Origin: Podospora comata
Lineage: Eukaryota > Ascomycota > Sordariomycetes > Sordariales > Podosporaceae
Assembly: GCA_017354895.1 (NCBI GenBank)
Contig: CP071495.1
Span: 541,001-605,000, forward strand
Reading direction: 5' to 3'
Length of the DNA: 64,000 bases
Positions 1 through 16,327 of the stretch are shown here, one piece after another. The notes under the pieces were generated by a model. That model did no database searches. It was not told the DNA's origin and saw only the letters and a program-made list of their open reading frames with translations. Numbering within the stretch: position 1 is the stretch's first letter; each line of letters opens with the position of its first letter. Made by a program: the position numbers and the translations under genes.

Positions 1-354
1 CTGGGTTGGTTTGCGTTGTGAGTGGGCCTTTGTTTGGACCTTGGGCAATCCGGCCTTTCAGGTGTTAAGAGAGTGCGGAAAGGAAACAAGTGTAGAAATA
101 TGTAGTCGAGAAGAAACAAGCTATTCCCCCAAAAAAAGCCTCGGCTTAGGGATGGGTTGTGTCCTCAAGAGCAGCAGATTTAAAAAATAAGGGCTTCCTT
201 TGTTCTCCCACGGGCTGACCTCGGTGACTCTCCTCGGGTGAGCAGGTGCAGGTCTGGTGGCCGTGTCCGGGCTGGGCTGGTAACAAAGGTGCAGGCAGGT
301 CAAACTTGAACCGAGTGAACGAGTCAAGCCGTCGTGATTAAAGGTGTGTAAGGT

Positions 355-480
355 CGGCAGAAAGGTGAAGAAAAAGGAGGAGTCGGAGCAGCAGTGGTCG
401 GCAAAGGGGTGGAAGAAGGGGAGTTCGTCGAGATTAAAGAGTGTCGAGAAGAAGGGCGGTGGAAGAGGGGGAGTGAAGCA
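355..480 (-). promoter_or_regulatory. Pyrimidine-rich tract, possible leftward promoter or 5' leader
   Basis: On the minus strand this stretch is strongly CT-rich, which is common just upstream of transcription starts and in 5' leaders of filamentous ascomycetes. It points leftwards, to a gene beyond position 1. No start codon of such a gene is identifiable inside the window, so the assignment is inference. Confidence 0.3.
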
Positions 481-3400
481 TCAGTGATGCGGGCTGGATG
501 GACTGTCGATGATATTTGTCGATACAGATAGCAGTGACTGGCTCGCCCGCTGGTCTCTGCCGCCCCGTTCTCCGTCAAAGGCCGGTACCAGTTGTGCCCC
601 CCTGCTCCCCTGCCCCCTTCCTCCTCCTGCTTCCTGGTCCCTTGCCCTTGGCCATCTCTTTGAATTGCGTGGTTTCGCCGTCGTGATCCCGCGGCTTGAT
701 TGGCGGGCGAAGCCCATGTCAGACTGGGCCCGGTGGACCAAGAATTTTTCTCTGATTGACCAGACATGGGTGGCCCCCGGTACGTATCTTGTGTGAGTGT
801 GGCCCCTTCGATGCCCTGGATGGGCACAGGCCAGCACATCCTGTCTTCAGACCCATGGCACAATGCGCCAACCTATTCTTAATCTTGGGTGCGCGGCGCT
901 AGTGGTGTGTGGGTGCTGGTAGTGCTGGTGCGTGCTCGGCGTGCTAGTGGTGGCCAAGATGGTGGGGCCTAATCCTCAAGAGGCTTTGCCGCTAATGCAC
1001 AGCGAGAGTGATTTGTGACGACGAGCCATTACGAGGACAAGGGCTGGGCTGACACACACAACACACGCCCACTCCACGTCGCCCGCTGTCCACTCAGACG
1101 ATGTGTGTGTCACTCACGCCCCTCGAGAAGCGAGAGGAAGGTGTGTCTTGGCTTGGGAATGGGGTGTGGTTCCATGGTCTGTCTGTTTCTCTGTCGGACA
1201 CTCATCACTAGGCGACAGCGGCTGGGGAAGGCCAAAAAATGCCATCTGCCGCCGGTCTGTCGCTCACCCTGGGCAGTCTTTTCTCAGGAAATGATGACGG
1301 AGAATTCGATGGGCAAGCCGACTAATCTTTGTGGCTCAGACGCTCTCAGACTGGGGCCGGCAATCTATCGAATCGAGCGAAATCCCTAGCTTCTGGGGAA
1401 GACGGCAACCGTCGAGAAGTTTGTGCTTTGCACGTGGTGACTGTTTGCGCGAAAAGTCAGCAGCTCACCAAACCAAGGGTCTCCCTTCCTGTGGCTCATC
1501 AGCTGTCGATGTGTCTCTCTTGAACTGAGCAACCGGGTCCGGTCGAGCCGCACCGCCCCTCAGTGCTCCGTAGTGCGGTTTGTCACAATCGTCAGTTGAT
1601 GATGATGATGCCTTCTGTGAATGTTCCAGCGGGCTTGGAGGGCTAGCAAAGCCGAGAGTGGCCCCTGCGCCTCTGATCAGAGTGGGAAGGGATTCACCAG
1701 ACCTGCAGAGTGATATCCTCTTGCCGTACATTTGATGCGAGATAGGTAAGTAGCACGCCCGTAATATGGATAAACACCCCAAACACCCAGTCTAGCATCG
1801 GTGTGGTGTGCGGTATCACCTTGTCAGCGCTCAATGGATGTGAATGGGCGCACCTTGGCAGGGCGCCCGACGGTGGATCGGCTCATCAGCTTAGCGATGA
1901 GCTCACACCAGAAGGCGGCCAAAGCCACCGATGTCTCGACGCCGTCGTGCCCAGCGGGACGATCACGCTCCACCAAATGGCCCCAAATGCCGTTGGATGA
2001 TGGGGTCATTGATATTCATCGTCATAAATTATGTGTCTACCATTATATCCGAAAGGATCTGAAGGATGGGTCCCAAGGAAGGAAAAAGGCACAAGCACCA
2101 GCACCAGAACCAGCACCAGCATCATCCAATCCGTCCGACGGCGCCTCGTCTGACCCAGAGGCACACCACTTTGCTGCTCTGGGACAAGTGAGGCTGTCAA
2201 CCCCGGTCTGCTGCCCCAGAACTTCAAAATGGCCTGTGCAGGAAACAGAACATCCCGTCATCGGTGGCTTTCCCAAACATCAACAATTCAAGCAGAGGCA
2301 CGTGGGTCGCAGGTGATATTCCTCGACGAAACATGGTCGGTGTGCGAGGGTGTTTCATCGCACCGAGGTACATTTCCTGTCTGGTAATCTTCGTAGGTGG
2401 TAGGCAGGTCCAATATTGTATGTATCAATATCAATATGGTTGTAGATCTGTGGCACAGGCATCTGGAGAAAGCCGTCAGCTGGCAGCGTGTTGTGCCGCT
2501 GGTTGGCTTTTGACAAGAAGAACAGGCGCCCAGGCCGCAGGTGGCCGCTTCAACAAGAACGTCATATTTTCTCCCCCAACATTCCGTGTGCAAACCGCGG
2601 GCCGTTTGGACAGACCACCGTCGCAGGCGCCATCTCAAAAGCTGCCAAAAGGCCAACCCGGTGGATCGGGGAGAGGGTCTTGACATCGGGTCACTGCATC
2701 ATCCATCAAGCGGCTCGACGGTTTTAGTAGCAAGAGCAAGAGGAAGAGAGAAGAATATTGGTCAGGTTCGAAACTCACCGCTGTCTACACCCGCGAACCC
2801 TCATCGGACCAGTCAGTGTCTCTGCCTGGGCTCGGCTGAGATTGCTGGGTAGCACGATGGCAACCTTTCGTGCGCGGGAATCAGGTCCTGGACCATGGGA
2901 CGCTTCGAGAAGCCCTTCCGACAGACCAGTGGTCCAGTATTGCCTGCGTGTCACTGAACGGCCGGTGAAAAGCAACATCCACATCATCCACATCATTGGC
3001 TGCACCCGCAGAAACATCCAGCAGCGCCACCAATCCGCAGGCGGTTGCAGAGGTCGCCCGTTGTTATTATGGCCTCGGCCCTCGAACGATCCGTGACGAC
3101 TGCATCAAATGCCGATACTCACTCTAGAATTTCAGTAGACGAACCACAGCACCCGGATTTACCACACCATTTCCATCCTCGGAATCCAGGGAGGAAGCCA
3201 TACAGTCAGAGTCTCTGGTCGTCTGATATTGTGCATGCCTTGGGACAGGCCGCAGACGCTTCTCAAACGCTGCGAAGGAGGTTAGTGGCGATCATGATTC
3301 ACAGCAACACAGCATCATGCACTATCTGCCGGACCTCGCCCGTAGCCAGTCACACACGATCAGACATGGTCCAAGTCGCGAAGCAGGAAAGACAACAGCG

Positions 3401-4018
3401 TCGATCTTTGTTGAGGAGGGGTTCACAGGGTCTTTTCTCCATCATGCCATATCAACGGCCGTTTTGACGCTTGGCGGCACCGGCGGGGTCTCAGGTAGCA
3501 TAAGAAAAGAAAAGAAATGCCCTTCGAGAAACTCAGTCGAAACAACACCCCGCCAAGCGAAGGGGAAAACGGCACATCCCGAAACTGATGGTGGAATGTT
3601 GTGCTAACGCTTCGTCGTAAGCGAGTATTGCGAGTCTGGGGGGTATCTCGACCGATAAAAGTCCCTCGACTGTGTAGTCGATGCTACCATGTACGAAATA
3701 GGGGGCTTGTTTCTGGTTAGTGCTAGTTACATATCACCACCCTTCCACCAACCAGCCTCCCCTCGGTCGAGAATATTGACCCGTGGCCCAAGGCAAACAT
3801 GGAGCATCGCGAGAGAATCTCGATGGCAGGAGGGGCTACAGGATTGACAAACAGTCACGAGATCAGACTTTGCATCATTCTGAAGGGATTCAAACCCGTG
3901 TAATCGGTTTCATTCGGCTCACCTCACCATCCGCAGGCGTCATGATGAACCGACGATCCTCTTTTTGGTGATCAGCGAGGAGGCCAGACCAAAGCTCGAG
4001 CGTCATAGCTGCGATACC

Positions 4019-4045
4019 AATAAGCATCTCACAGCGATGCTTATT
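4019..4045. repeat. Perfect 10-bp inverted repeat with 7-nt loop
   Basis: The arms AATAAGCATC and GATGCTTATT are exact inverted copies separated by TCACAGC. It sits alone in the gene-free stretch. It could be a cruciform, a dimer-binding site or chance; nothing around it favours one of these. Confidence 0.5.
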
Positions 4046-7000
4046 CCATCACACCTATCGGAGGATGAGATCGACGCTGCGCCGCCTGCTCGTCGGGACC
4101 ACTATCACACAACTCCCAAGGACTTCCTGTGGGTGCGTGAACTCCATGTTTCCTCACCACCGGGTTGTTGTGGATTCTCGCACGGACAGCATCTCCGTGT
4201 TGAACCACCGGAGCAGGACCTCGCTCCGAAGACCCGACCCAGCCGATCGGTGGTGGGGGTCTGAGCTGCTTTTTGAACGACATCTGGAACTCCAACCAAG
4301 TAGTAATAAATTGCTCTTCATATATTTCATGGTCATTTTGGATACATCACCAGAGGCACAGGCGGTACAGTTTGCTGATCGTGATGACAGTTACATACAC
4401 CTCTTATCAAATCAAGTAGATCGTCACGCTCTTTGGTCCTCACATATCGCGAGGGAATCAACAACACCGAAGCCTGCTGCTTCTCTCCCCTTTGTGGATG
4501 AGAGGGCGATTTTCGCTTGCAGATTCTTTGTCAAGATGACGAGGATGGGCATGCCTGTTACGACAGGCAAGCTGTTTTGCACGAGACATCATACAGTGAC
4601 GGCATCGTATGGGTATCGAATGCCCCGGAGTATAGTGTTCTTTGGCACTGTTTTCGGCTAACCCAACGATGACCTGTCCCATCAAGTTATACTGGCTTCT
4701 CCGAGACCTAGCACAATGTCTATGGCCTGTCTGAAAATCGGTGCGAATCTTCCAGTCACGCCTTGGTCAGCATTCTGGGATGGACAGACAACCCTATCCT
4801 TTCTCTCAACCTTCGAGAAACTAGTTGTAGGATCTCCTCAAGCCTCTTCCCTGTTCATTCTTCCCAGCCTAATTCTCAGGCCGTTCATCAGGTCCACATG
4901 GGACGTACCAAACACGGTCAATATGATCAAGCCCCATCCAACCAGCTCTCTAAGGTTTGCATCTTTTGACATCAAGTGATGTGTCGCTACAAATCTTCCC
5001 CGAGAAGTGCAAAGATCGGAGTTTGGCTGTTTGATGACCGAACCAGGCTGAAGTGGGCGTTTTCTGAGTTGGCTGGTGGCCGCCTCGCACCACAGAAAAC
5101 ACAGGAAAAGCTCAACAGTTAGACTCCTCTCCGAGCGGATCGCAAAGTACACAATGGGCAGAATTACCACCGATGGCATCTTCTGTACCTAGGCACTTAA
5201 ACATCATCAAGGGAGGGCAACCTGCTCTTTTCCCCCTCTCCACTGCCGCATCATCCCAAGGCTCGGGGCCTGCCAACCAGCGGCACATTCAGAGTTGTCT
5301 GCGGCACGACGCTGAGAAAGGTCTCAAGAAGCATGAGGGGAAGAGTCGGCGGGTGTTGTGGAACCGGTCGCGAGATCTGGCCTGAGCCAGTCCGCCAGTT
5401 CTGACTGACTGTTGACTGCCGCTACGGACGGTTATATGCTGTGTAATATGTGGGTGACGGCTGCACGACAACAGAAACAGCGACGACAGCCCCCCCCACC
5501 CCCCCCCAGTGAACACGGTTCAAGGACATGATCGCGGACCTTTGCCGCCCACCGTCACATGAGAAGCTGAGAAACAAGACCTCACACCACAAAGTGGCTT
5601 CGGTGTCTACGTTTGAGACTCGGCTCAGCGGACCCCCCGATACTTCTTCGACCACGCTTCAAACACTGTTCATCTTTAATCGACACCAGCAGAACAAGTC
5701 CCGAAAGCCTTGGGGGTCAAGAAGCACGGTGAAACAGGAGGCAGGGTAACAGCGAGGGTGTTAAAGTCAGGCATATGAAGCGTGCAACGGCGGGCGGAAC
5801 ACTCTTCGGCAGCCTACATCTTGCTTCCTGCCCGGAGCCGATGGTTTGGTGTTGCCGTCCTGTCCTACCGGTCACGGTATTCGTTCTGTACAAGGCCATC
5901 AGCCAGCCGGGGGGTGGGCGCTCACCCAGCCTCAACCAGCACCAGCCTTGCCATTCAATGTCTGCCCACATATTGCACCCGCCGCCCGTTGTCCCCCCGT
6001 GGAAGTGTCTCTGTTTCTCTCGGTCTAGGCGCCACAAGTCTGCTGCCCATCGCCCGACCGACAGTCGCCCAGACCACCGGAGCGCCCAGTGCCCAATGCC
6101 GTGCTACCTTCGGCGTCGGTGGTCACCCAGTCAAGTCATCTACTCAAGACGAGACAAGACGAGGCGAGGCGACACGGCCGTGTGTTGAAGTTCGTGGTGC
6201 CGGTAGCTAGCATGTCAAACAGTTCCGGGCTGAGAATGAAAAGAGCAGAGACCGCGCAAGGCGAGGTAATCTACTGTCGCCTGCAAGAGCACCGTGGTAA
6301 AGTGGTGGGTGGTCAGTTGCACGACCGACTGACCGTTTCCCGTTCGTTTCTGCTTTCATACATATGTGCTGTTCCACGGTTTTGTGCCACAAGCCGAAGG
6401 GGTCCTTGTTTTCATGTTTCTTGCACACACCCCTTTCTCAAACTCTGTTACTGTGCCTACCCCGGACCATCAACCATATGGTGAAAGGGTTCGCCAAAGT
6501 CCGAAGTCATCGGTGGGTAAGGTCTCGAGCCCCCAACTCCTTGCCGCCAACAAGCATTCCCTCGGTCGAGTCAAAGGGTTGGGAAGGAATCCATCAAAAG
6601 GTGGAGGCGGCGCAAGGGTAGGAAGGCAAGGCAAAAAAGGGGCACAGCACCTTTCAAAGTCCCTGTGTGCATATCGCTCCTCTAGCAATGCTTGGACATC
6701 CGGGACCTAAGGCTCCTCGGTGAATGGTCAAGTCATTTAGACTATTTACACTACAACATGCCTCGCGGCGTGATACTGCCCACCCGGTAGTTTAGCCACC
6801 TATATGCATACCATACGGACCTAGTCACTGCAAAAGTGCTCTCTCTCCTCCCCAATCCGCTCATGACTGGTGATGATGATGACAAGGCGTGTGTAAAATA
6901 CCCACCCCTAACAAGTAGCCTCCCAAACACAGTCAGCACCACATGTCCATCTCCATCTTCCCGCAACTGCAACCCAGCATTAGCATCGCAACCCTTTCCT

Positions 7001-8094
7001 CACCAGAGTTAACCTCCACGGCATTTCCCGCTCCTCATCCTGCACAGCTTCTCCTGTTGACACCCCCCTTTTCGAATCCATCACCTCCAACCCAAACCAC
7101 CCATCAGAACCAAGGAAAGCAACTACCTACAGTGGCTAACCGACATCAAACTCCCCGAAGTCCCAGAACTTCAACTGCAACAGCAGACGTCGGTCTCGGT
7201 CTCGGCTGTGGTGCTCTTAAAAGACAACGCACTCACTAAACCACGAGACAAGCTCACGGAGGTAGTACTAAAACATTCAACACTCCCTGCTTTGACTCTG
7301 ATGAATGCCCAAAGACAAACCCGGCGAGAAAGATGCTCACCCAAACCGAGACAAAACACTCAGAAAAGAGACCACCACGTTCAGATCCTGGCATGATCGT
7401 AAGCTTCTGCTGCACAGCCTGAAACCTACAGACCTACCCGCATATGCATCCAATTTATTACACAGAGCGGCAGTCCTACCCAACCGTACCAGTCATGAGG
7501 TGACATGAGCCTGGGAGCCTGTGGGCCTGCAATAGTTCTTGGTTTTGCATTTCTTATCTCTCTCGAGTTCCAACGCGGCTGCATGGAATGCATTTTATAT
7601 AAGCAGAACTGGAACCATTATTCAGGAAAAGATTCCCTTTCTAGAAAACAAGAGAATGTGTAAAGAAAACAAGAGAATGCGTACAACAAACAGTAAAATC
7701 ACCAGGTTTACTTCTAATCTAATCCTTGTGCCTATGCATATGTCCCTTTGGCAGTGTCATGTCGGGTTGTGCCATGTTTATACCACCCTCATGCTAGGAA
7801 AACAACATCAACTCCGGTCCAGTTCCGGTCCCCTTGATTACCCAGCTAGTCCAGTTGACCCCATGGAGAAACGAGTCTTCAGGGTGTCCAAGATACAACC
7901 CTGTTTGCAGATGATATCGAAACAAAAGCCCCCCCCTTCCGTAAACAAGCCAGCCATCCGGCCCATATCTAAACCTAGCCATCCAGCCATCGCCGCAAAA
8001 CGACATATGCAAGAGGTGGGGAAGCGCCTCCTCTCACCGGGGCAGCATGTAAACATGCCTCTTCTCAATGGCCGGACCTAGTAGAGGGCCCGCT

Positions 8095-11251
<3,157 letters not shown>

Positions 11252-11884
11252 TGTACCGACCGCCTTGCTCTGAGTCTTACTGTCTGCCCTGTTTTCCACC
11301 AAGACCTTTTTCCCCAGCACAGCTGGCAACCAATCTGCGCTCTGCTGTGGAGGAGGAGCAAACAAGTGTCAGCCGTGAACTGTCAACGCAATAAACCAAA
11401 TGTGGAGGGCTGAAGCCGACCAGTCAAGTGTTTCCAACCTCTCAAGCCTTGTGGGTGATGGTGCTGTGGATTCAGGGGATATGAGTGATATGATGCAATA
11501 AGACAAGATGATCTGATATCCGCCCTGCGAACTTGGTGTGCTGGTGATGATGCTAACCTGACTCGAGTGGAGAAAGGCGAGAGATGAAGTCGCTGCCCAC
11601 TTGAAAGTCCCCAGGTGCGACGCGGGCGCGCATGCCACGGCATTGGGCTTTAGACTGGAGCATCCGTGCGTCAAAAAGGTGCTAAAACAAATATGCCGGT
11701 GTTCTACCGGTTGACCGCCCGGTGGTTGTGGACCTCCTATTGTGACTTGATCTCCACTACCAGCGTCTCAACCGCGGGGCAAATCATCCTAACAAAGTTC
11801 ACCAGGCTCCTGATTTCTTTGCGCCAGTTGACCAGCATCAACTACACCACCATATTTTACACTTCTACACAAACAAAAGTCATC
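11252..11884. promoter_or_regulatory. Shared divergent promoter, prp4 / TMA7
   Basis: These 633 bases separate the two start codons, which point away from each other. I see no coding frame and no recognisable operator. The gap must hold both promoters, linking a splicing gene with a translation-associated gene. Confidence 0.6.
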
Positions 11885-12385
11885 ATGGGCGGACAAGGCA
11901 GAGAAGGCAAGTGTCGCTGTGTTATCATCCCCTCCAAAGACCTCACTAACCTCTGCGCGCTTACACAGGTGGCAAGGCCAAGCCCCTCAAGGTCAGTCTC
12001 TTTCTCGATCGATAGCGCACCGAAAACCAAAGCGCCGACTAGATAACACGCAATGAGCCAAGGACTGACGGACAACGACAGGCCCCTAAGAAGCAAGCCA
12101 AGGAGCTCGATGATGAGGACAAGGCTTTCCTTGAGAAGCAGCGTGCTGGTACGATACCTCCAATGCAATATGCGCTCCCGCGCAGAGAATGGACAGCAAC
12201 TAACATGATTGAGCCAACTGCAGCTGAGAAGGCCAAGAAGGAGATGGCCGCCAAGGCTGGCGGTAAGGGACCACTGGTGAGTCGCCCTGTCATCAGCCAT
12301 CAGGGGAGTCAGATCAGGCCTAACCTTTCTTTGTGTTGTGTAGAACACCGGTGCCCAGGGTATCAAGAAGTCTGGAAAGAAGTAA
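11885..12385 (+). CDS. TMA7: Translation machinery-associated protein 7 (Tma7)
   Basis: Five exons (11885-11906, 11969-11991, 12082-12148, 12224-12276, 12344-12385) give 207 nt and a 68-residue, very Lys-rich protein. It starts MGGQGREGGKAKPLK and ends GIKKSGKK, the conserved N- and C-terminal signatures of Tma7, a small ribosome-associated protein of the cytoplasm. Two features are odd. The first intron begins with GC (GCAAGT): no GT donor restores the conserved frame, so it is read as a GC-AG intron. The second exon is only 23 nt, flanked by introns of 62 and 90 nt. Four introns in a 68-codon gene is unusually dense. The match to the family is close along the full length. Confidence 0.92.
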
Positions 12386-13123
12386 ACGGTGTACCCTCTG
12401 TGGGGCTTCGTTGGGAATGGACACTATTAGGGCGTTTTGGGGGTTGTGGGTTGCGGGATTGTTATCAGGTTAAGGGCTCAGCTCGGCAGGTAGCAAAGGT
12501 GCTCGGTGATGGCTTTGTGGCGCAATAGAGATTCAGTCAAGTGCTGACTGCTTGCTGCTTGGTATGCATGGCATCTTTCCTGTCTTCGCTAGTGCGCTGT
12601 CGGAGATGTCTCTGTCTGACCCAAAACTGCTGCTGAACCTCATGAGGTTGGCATGGAGTCGTAACAGCAATATGTTTTAACGTTCCTGTACGCGACATGT
12701 ACACGAGAGATCACCCCATCCAGAATGATATCTACAGCAAGATCTTTGTTCCGTAAATACTTCACCAAAGTATATACATGATGGGGGATGGGCAACGTAC
12801 CCGAGCCCCACACCCAAAAGGAATTACATAAAATTATACATGCACCTCGGAACCCTCTCTCTATCCTCTTTTTCTAGAACCTGCGCCTAGTCTTCTTGTG
12901 TCCCCATTGAAATTCGTAGCGTGACGTGATGTGAACGTGATTTGGCGTGCTAGAAGCCAGACAGTCCACACAGACTTAACCTTGAAACAAGGTGATTACA
13001 GCAAATCTATTTAGAAAAACAATGCCCAAAGACCATGCTTATCTACCCAAATGCAATGATTGTTGTGCTTAATCCCCACCCAACCACGGTTTGCTTCTAT
13101 TCATCATCACTTATCCAAGGAGA
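12386..13123. other. Convergent 3' flanks, no gene seen
   Basis: The stretch between the stop codons of TMA7 and the Csc1-like gene has no supportable frame. The part from about 12,700 to 13,080 is AT-richer, as expected of 3' UTRs and polyadenylation regions of both neighbours. Confidence 0.6.
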
Positions 13124-16100
13124 TTAGCCCCTATAGGTGTTGCCACCATTGCCGCCGCCCGGAGGGCCTGGTGTTCCTCTCCGCGGCCCTCTAAAGTAGT
13201 CATATTGTGTCGGGTCTTGACTTGTCGCTGGCTGGCCAAATTCTTGATCGCTCTGCGGAAGGCCGCCATAGCGGGGCCCCCCACCAAAGATGCCAGGCGG
13301 AATGGTAGGAACACCAGGCCTGTAAGTCCCAACGTCACCATCATAGCTCCCGTCTCCCAGGCCACCAGCGGCTGGTGTGGTGGGATAACTCGATACCGGC
13401 ATCAGCGCGGCTCCCTGCACCAGGTTGGCACCACTATCATTGCCAAGGCTGTATAAAGGACTCCTGCTGCGACTGGGCACCTCATGTGCACCCAGTATGG
13501 GGGGTGAGTAGACGGATGGGCCCGCGTAGCCACTGGATGACGGCCCAGCCCCAGGGTCGTTGTACGGTGACAACAGCCTGCGATTGGCGCCGAAGCCCAT
13601 TCCTCCACTCGGGGTTCCGGGTCGAGAGTCTGGCCCGCTCATCATGGTGCCCGGCGTGCCCGGCCGATGGATGTCTGATCCAAAGAGCTCGCCTGCACCA
13701 TGGTCTTCTGCGAATTCGTCGCGGTTCTTGTAAAATTCAAAGTCAAGACGTGATTCGGGTACCACTTCGAAACCAGGCATGCTCGGCGACGCCTTGCCAG
13801 CCTTGCCGGACATCATGGAATCCATAACGTACGTGTCGCTGTAGCCGCTGACAGATACCGAATCTCCCAGGCCACCCGCTTCCCTACCGTCGCTCAGCCG
13901 CCCTTGATAGATGCTCGCAAGAACATTCTGTGCCTTTGCGTGAACCATGGGTGTGATGAGGGGCTTGTAGAGAGCCGGATGGCCAAAACGAGCCGCAAGA
14001 CGATCGTTCCGCATACTTTGCTCCTTGACATTCAGCCCTTCTTCAGTCCGTCCTTGCTTGGTAAATCTCGTCGCATAAAAGTGGATCTTATCATCGTAGA
14101 CGCGGCTGCAGATTATCTTGAAAACGATCAACAAGATGGGCAGCGGTGCCAGAGCATATACCTGGGTCCGATCGACTTGGATGCCACGGACCCAAACAAC
14201 CAAGAAGGTGACCAGGTTGGCAAGAAAGGTCCCGAACAGGAAACGGTTGAACAGCACGCGCCAGAACATGCCTCCGCTTTCCGTCTTCGTAACGAAAATG
14301 TAGAGCAACAAGTACTTCTTGAAAGCCACATCGATACAGAAGAACAGTGCTGCCGCAGGGAGGACAAGAGGCTGAATGGGGGCATAGCAGAGGGCGACGG
14401 TGGCATAGAAAAGGAAGTAGTTGTAGTAGCTGGCGTAATCAAAGGGCGGTGGTGCTGTGAGCTCGATCAGTTCCCGAGGCGTTGGGTTAGAGAACTTTCG
14501 CACAACGAAGCTGTAGAAGAGAGTCCACAGTTGCGCAAGATCAATCGCCGCACCGAGCTGTCTCTGCAGGAGCCATGAGACCCAGAAAGGAGACACTTTG
14601 ATGAGTGAGAGGAACAAGAGAAATCCGAAATCGGCTTCGTAGATGGCCTTCCAAGCATCCTGACCGTTGTTGGTCCTCTGAACAACCGTAGCAGTAAATC
14701 CCCAGATGGCACTGAAAACGGAGAAGATGAAGAGGTTGTTGAAAGTGAAGAAGGCGTACAGTTTCGCGACGACATGGCGCTCTCTTCCCGTTTTAGTCTT
14801 GTCGCCTGCTCTGATGGACATGCGGCGGAAAGCAATCGGAAGTAGCAGGTAAACAAGTGACATGATTGCCGGAGATGCGATACCCTGAACAATGGACCAG
14901 AACTGGGGGCTGCTGGCCAGTTCGTTCCGAAACTCTTTCCATACCAAGCCCAAGTTACTCAGATTGACCAGGAAGACGGCGATGAAAGCATTGGGAACAA
15001 TCCACAGAATAGTGAGAACCGCCATCCAGAAATTGTTCCACAGGCGCCTCCTACGGCGAGCTGATGGACTCAGCGGCATGTTCTCCCAGATGATGTCGTT
15101 TGGCCGAGGAGCCAGCTTGATGATCGCACCTTGAGGCTTCTTCTTCCGACACAGGTAGGCGATGGAGTGCGTCTCGGAAATATCTGAGTATGACGCAAAA
15201 CCATACGGCATGGTCACTCTCTTATCCACCCTTTGCCGAACATCTTTGATCTCGAGCTCCAGCAGCTTGATGCGCTCGGTAAGATAGTCAATGGCGTCGA
15301 CTTTGTGGCCCTTGGGATAGCTTGCGTATGAGTGGTCCTTCTTGGAAGGTCGACAGAGAGGTCTTGCTGGTGGCAGGTTTTTGGGGTCCTTCAGATAGAC
15401 TGCCAGGACCTTTTCGAGCTTCCTGACTGTCTTGCCATGCGACTCAATGAGACTTGGGAGAATCCTGACATCACGAGCGATGGCAGTTCTTGAGAAGGAA
15501 GAGCTCGGGACCACACTATCGATAATTCGAGCGATACCCTCGTCTGAGCCTAGGTTCTTTGGAATATCGTACACCTAGAAACGCACAGTGTCAGCCAAGA
15601 ACTCCTGACTTTGTCACATGGTATAACCACGATGGAGTGCAAAGGGGGTGTTCCATACCATCAGCGTACGGCTGTGCAAACTGTGTTGATACTCCTCGCT
15701 CTCGTAGTACTTTCGCCTCAACTGGACAACCTTTCTATAGTTCCACCAGAGAAAGACACAAACAACTATGTCAAAGATCCAGGCCACGCTGACACTCGCC
15801 CACTGAGCCGACCCCCACACCAAGTTAGGCGTAATCTTGGAGAGCCAGTTGTCTTCGATGCCCACGCGAGTCGTTGCAGTCCAGTTGACAGGAATCAAGA
15901 TAGCGCAGCCGAGAACTGTGAGGATGGCAAATATGTTGCGGCACATCCTTGTAAATCGCATGAAGATGGTGGCGTCCATCCCGATCAAGTTGACCATATC
16001 CTCCTCGGTTGTCTTCCACAACGGGGTAACCCAAGCAAAGAAGCCCTTCCCCATCGGCGGCGGGGCATGTTTTTCGTCGGCATGTTTGAGCTTCGGCGCA

Positions 16101-16327
16101 TATACAACACTATTGAACGGTCGGAGAATCGAAAAGAGGAAGGCGATCACGGCTGTGGTTCCAATGGAAGAGCCCAGCGCAGCAATGATGGCAGTTTTTT
16201 GCAACTAGCGGTTTGTTCGTTAGCGGTCTTGTGTTGTCAAATCGACATGACGGGATAACGGTACCTGTGTTGAAAAGGGATCAGCCAGCAAATCCAGGAG
16301 GATCTGCCCAGGATCCTTTTCCGCCAT
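13124..16327 (-). CDS. Csc1/OSCA/TMEM63-family cation channel (Phm7/DUF221 type)
   Basis: Three exons on the minus strand: 16327-16265, 16204-15659 and 15574-13124. They close to 3,060 nt, 1,019 residues; introns are 60 and 84 nt. The N-terminal RSN1_TM region (about residues 20-190) has a first membrane segment and two more around residues 110-175. A cytosolic Phm7_cyt-like domain follows, starting near the conserved DIPKNL segment. A multi-span RSN1_7TM core lies at about residues 375-660. The tail of roughly 300 residues is Gly/Pro/Ser-rich and disordered, with repeated RPGTP-type segments. The family forms hyperosmolality- or stretch-gated cation channels in plasma or endomembranes. The start sits in a good GCCACCATGG context. 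Which Csc1 paralogue this is cannot be decided here. Confidence 0.92.

Larger units (their letters stand above)
1..8094. other. 8-kb stretch with no supportable gene
   Basis: I find no reading frame here with a recognisable domain or convincing splice chain. Open frames stay below about 200 codons, overlap each other on both strands and are rich in Arg, Ser and Pro, as expected of chance frames in about 53% GC DNA. It holds a pyrimidine-rich tract on the minus strand near the left edge, a perfect 10-bp hairpin at 4019-4045, a CAG/CAC-type mini-repeat near 2090-2130 and poly-C runs near 5490. It is too long to be only the 3' flank of the kinase gene. It may be the regulatory region and 5' leader of a leftward gene lying outside the window, or contain non-coding transcripts; neither can be shown here. 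Confidence 0.6.

Noticed and set aside
3885-3925. GATTCAAACCC segment resembling a tRNA T-loop
   Set aside because: No matching D-arm, anticodon arm or acceptor stem could be folded around it.
4065-4661. 198-codon plus-strand frame beginning with ATG
   Set aside because: Composition is Arg/Ser/His-rich with no domain, and other frames of similar length overlap it on the opposite strand.
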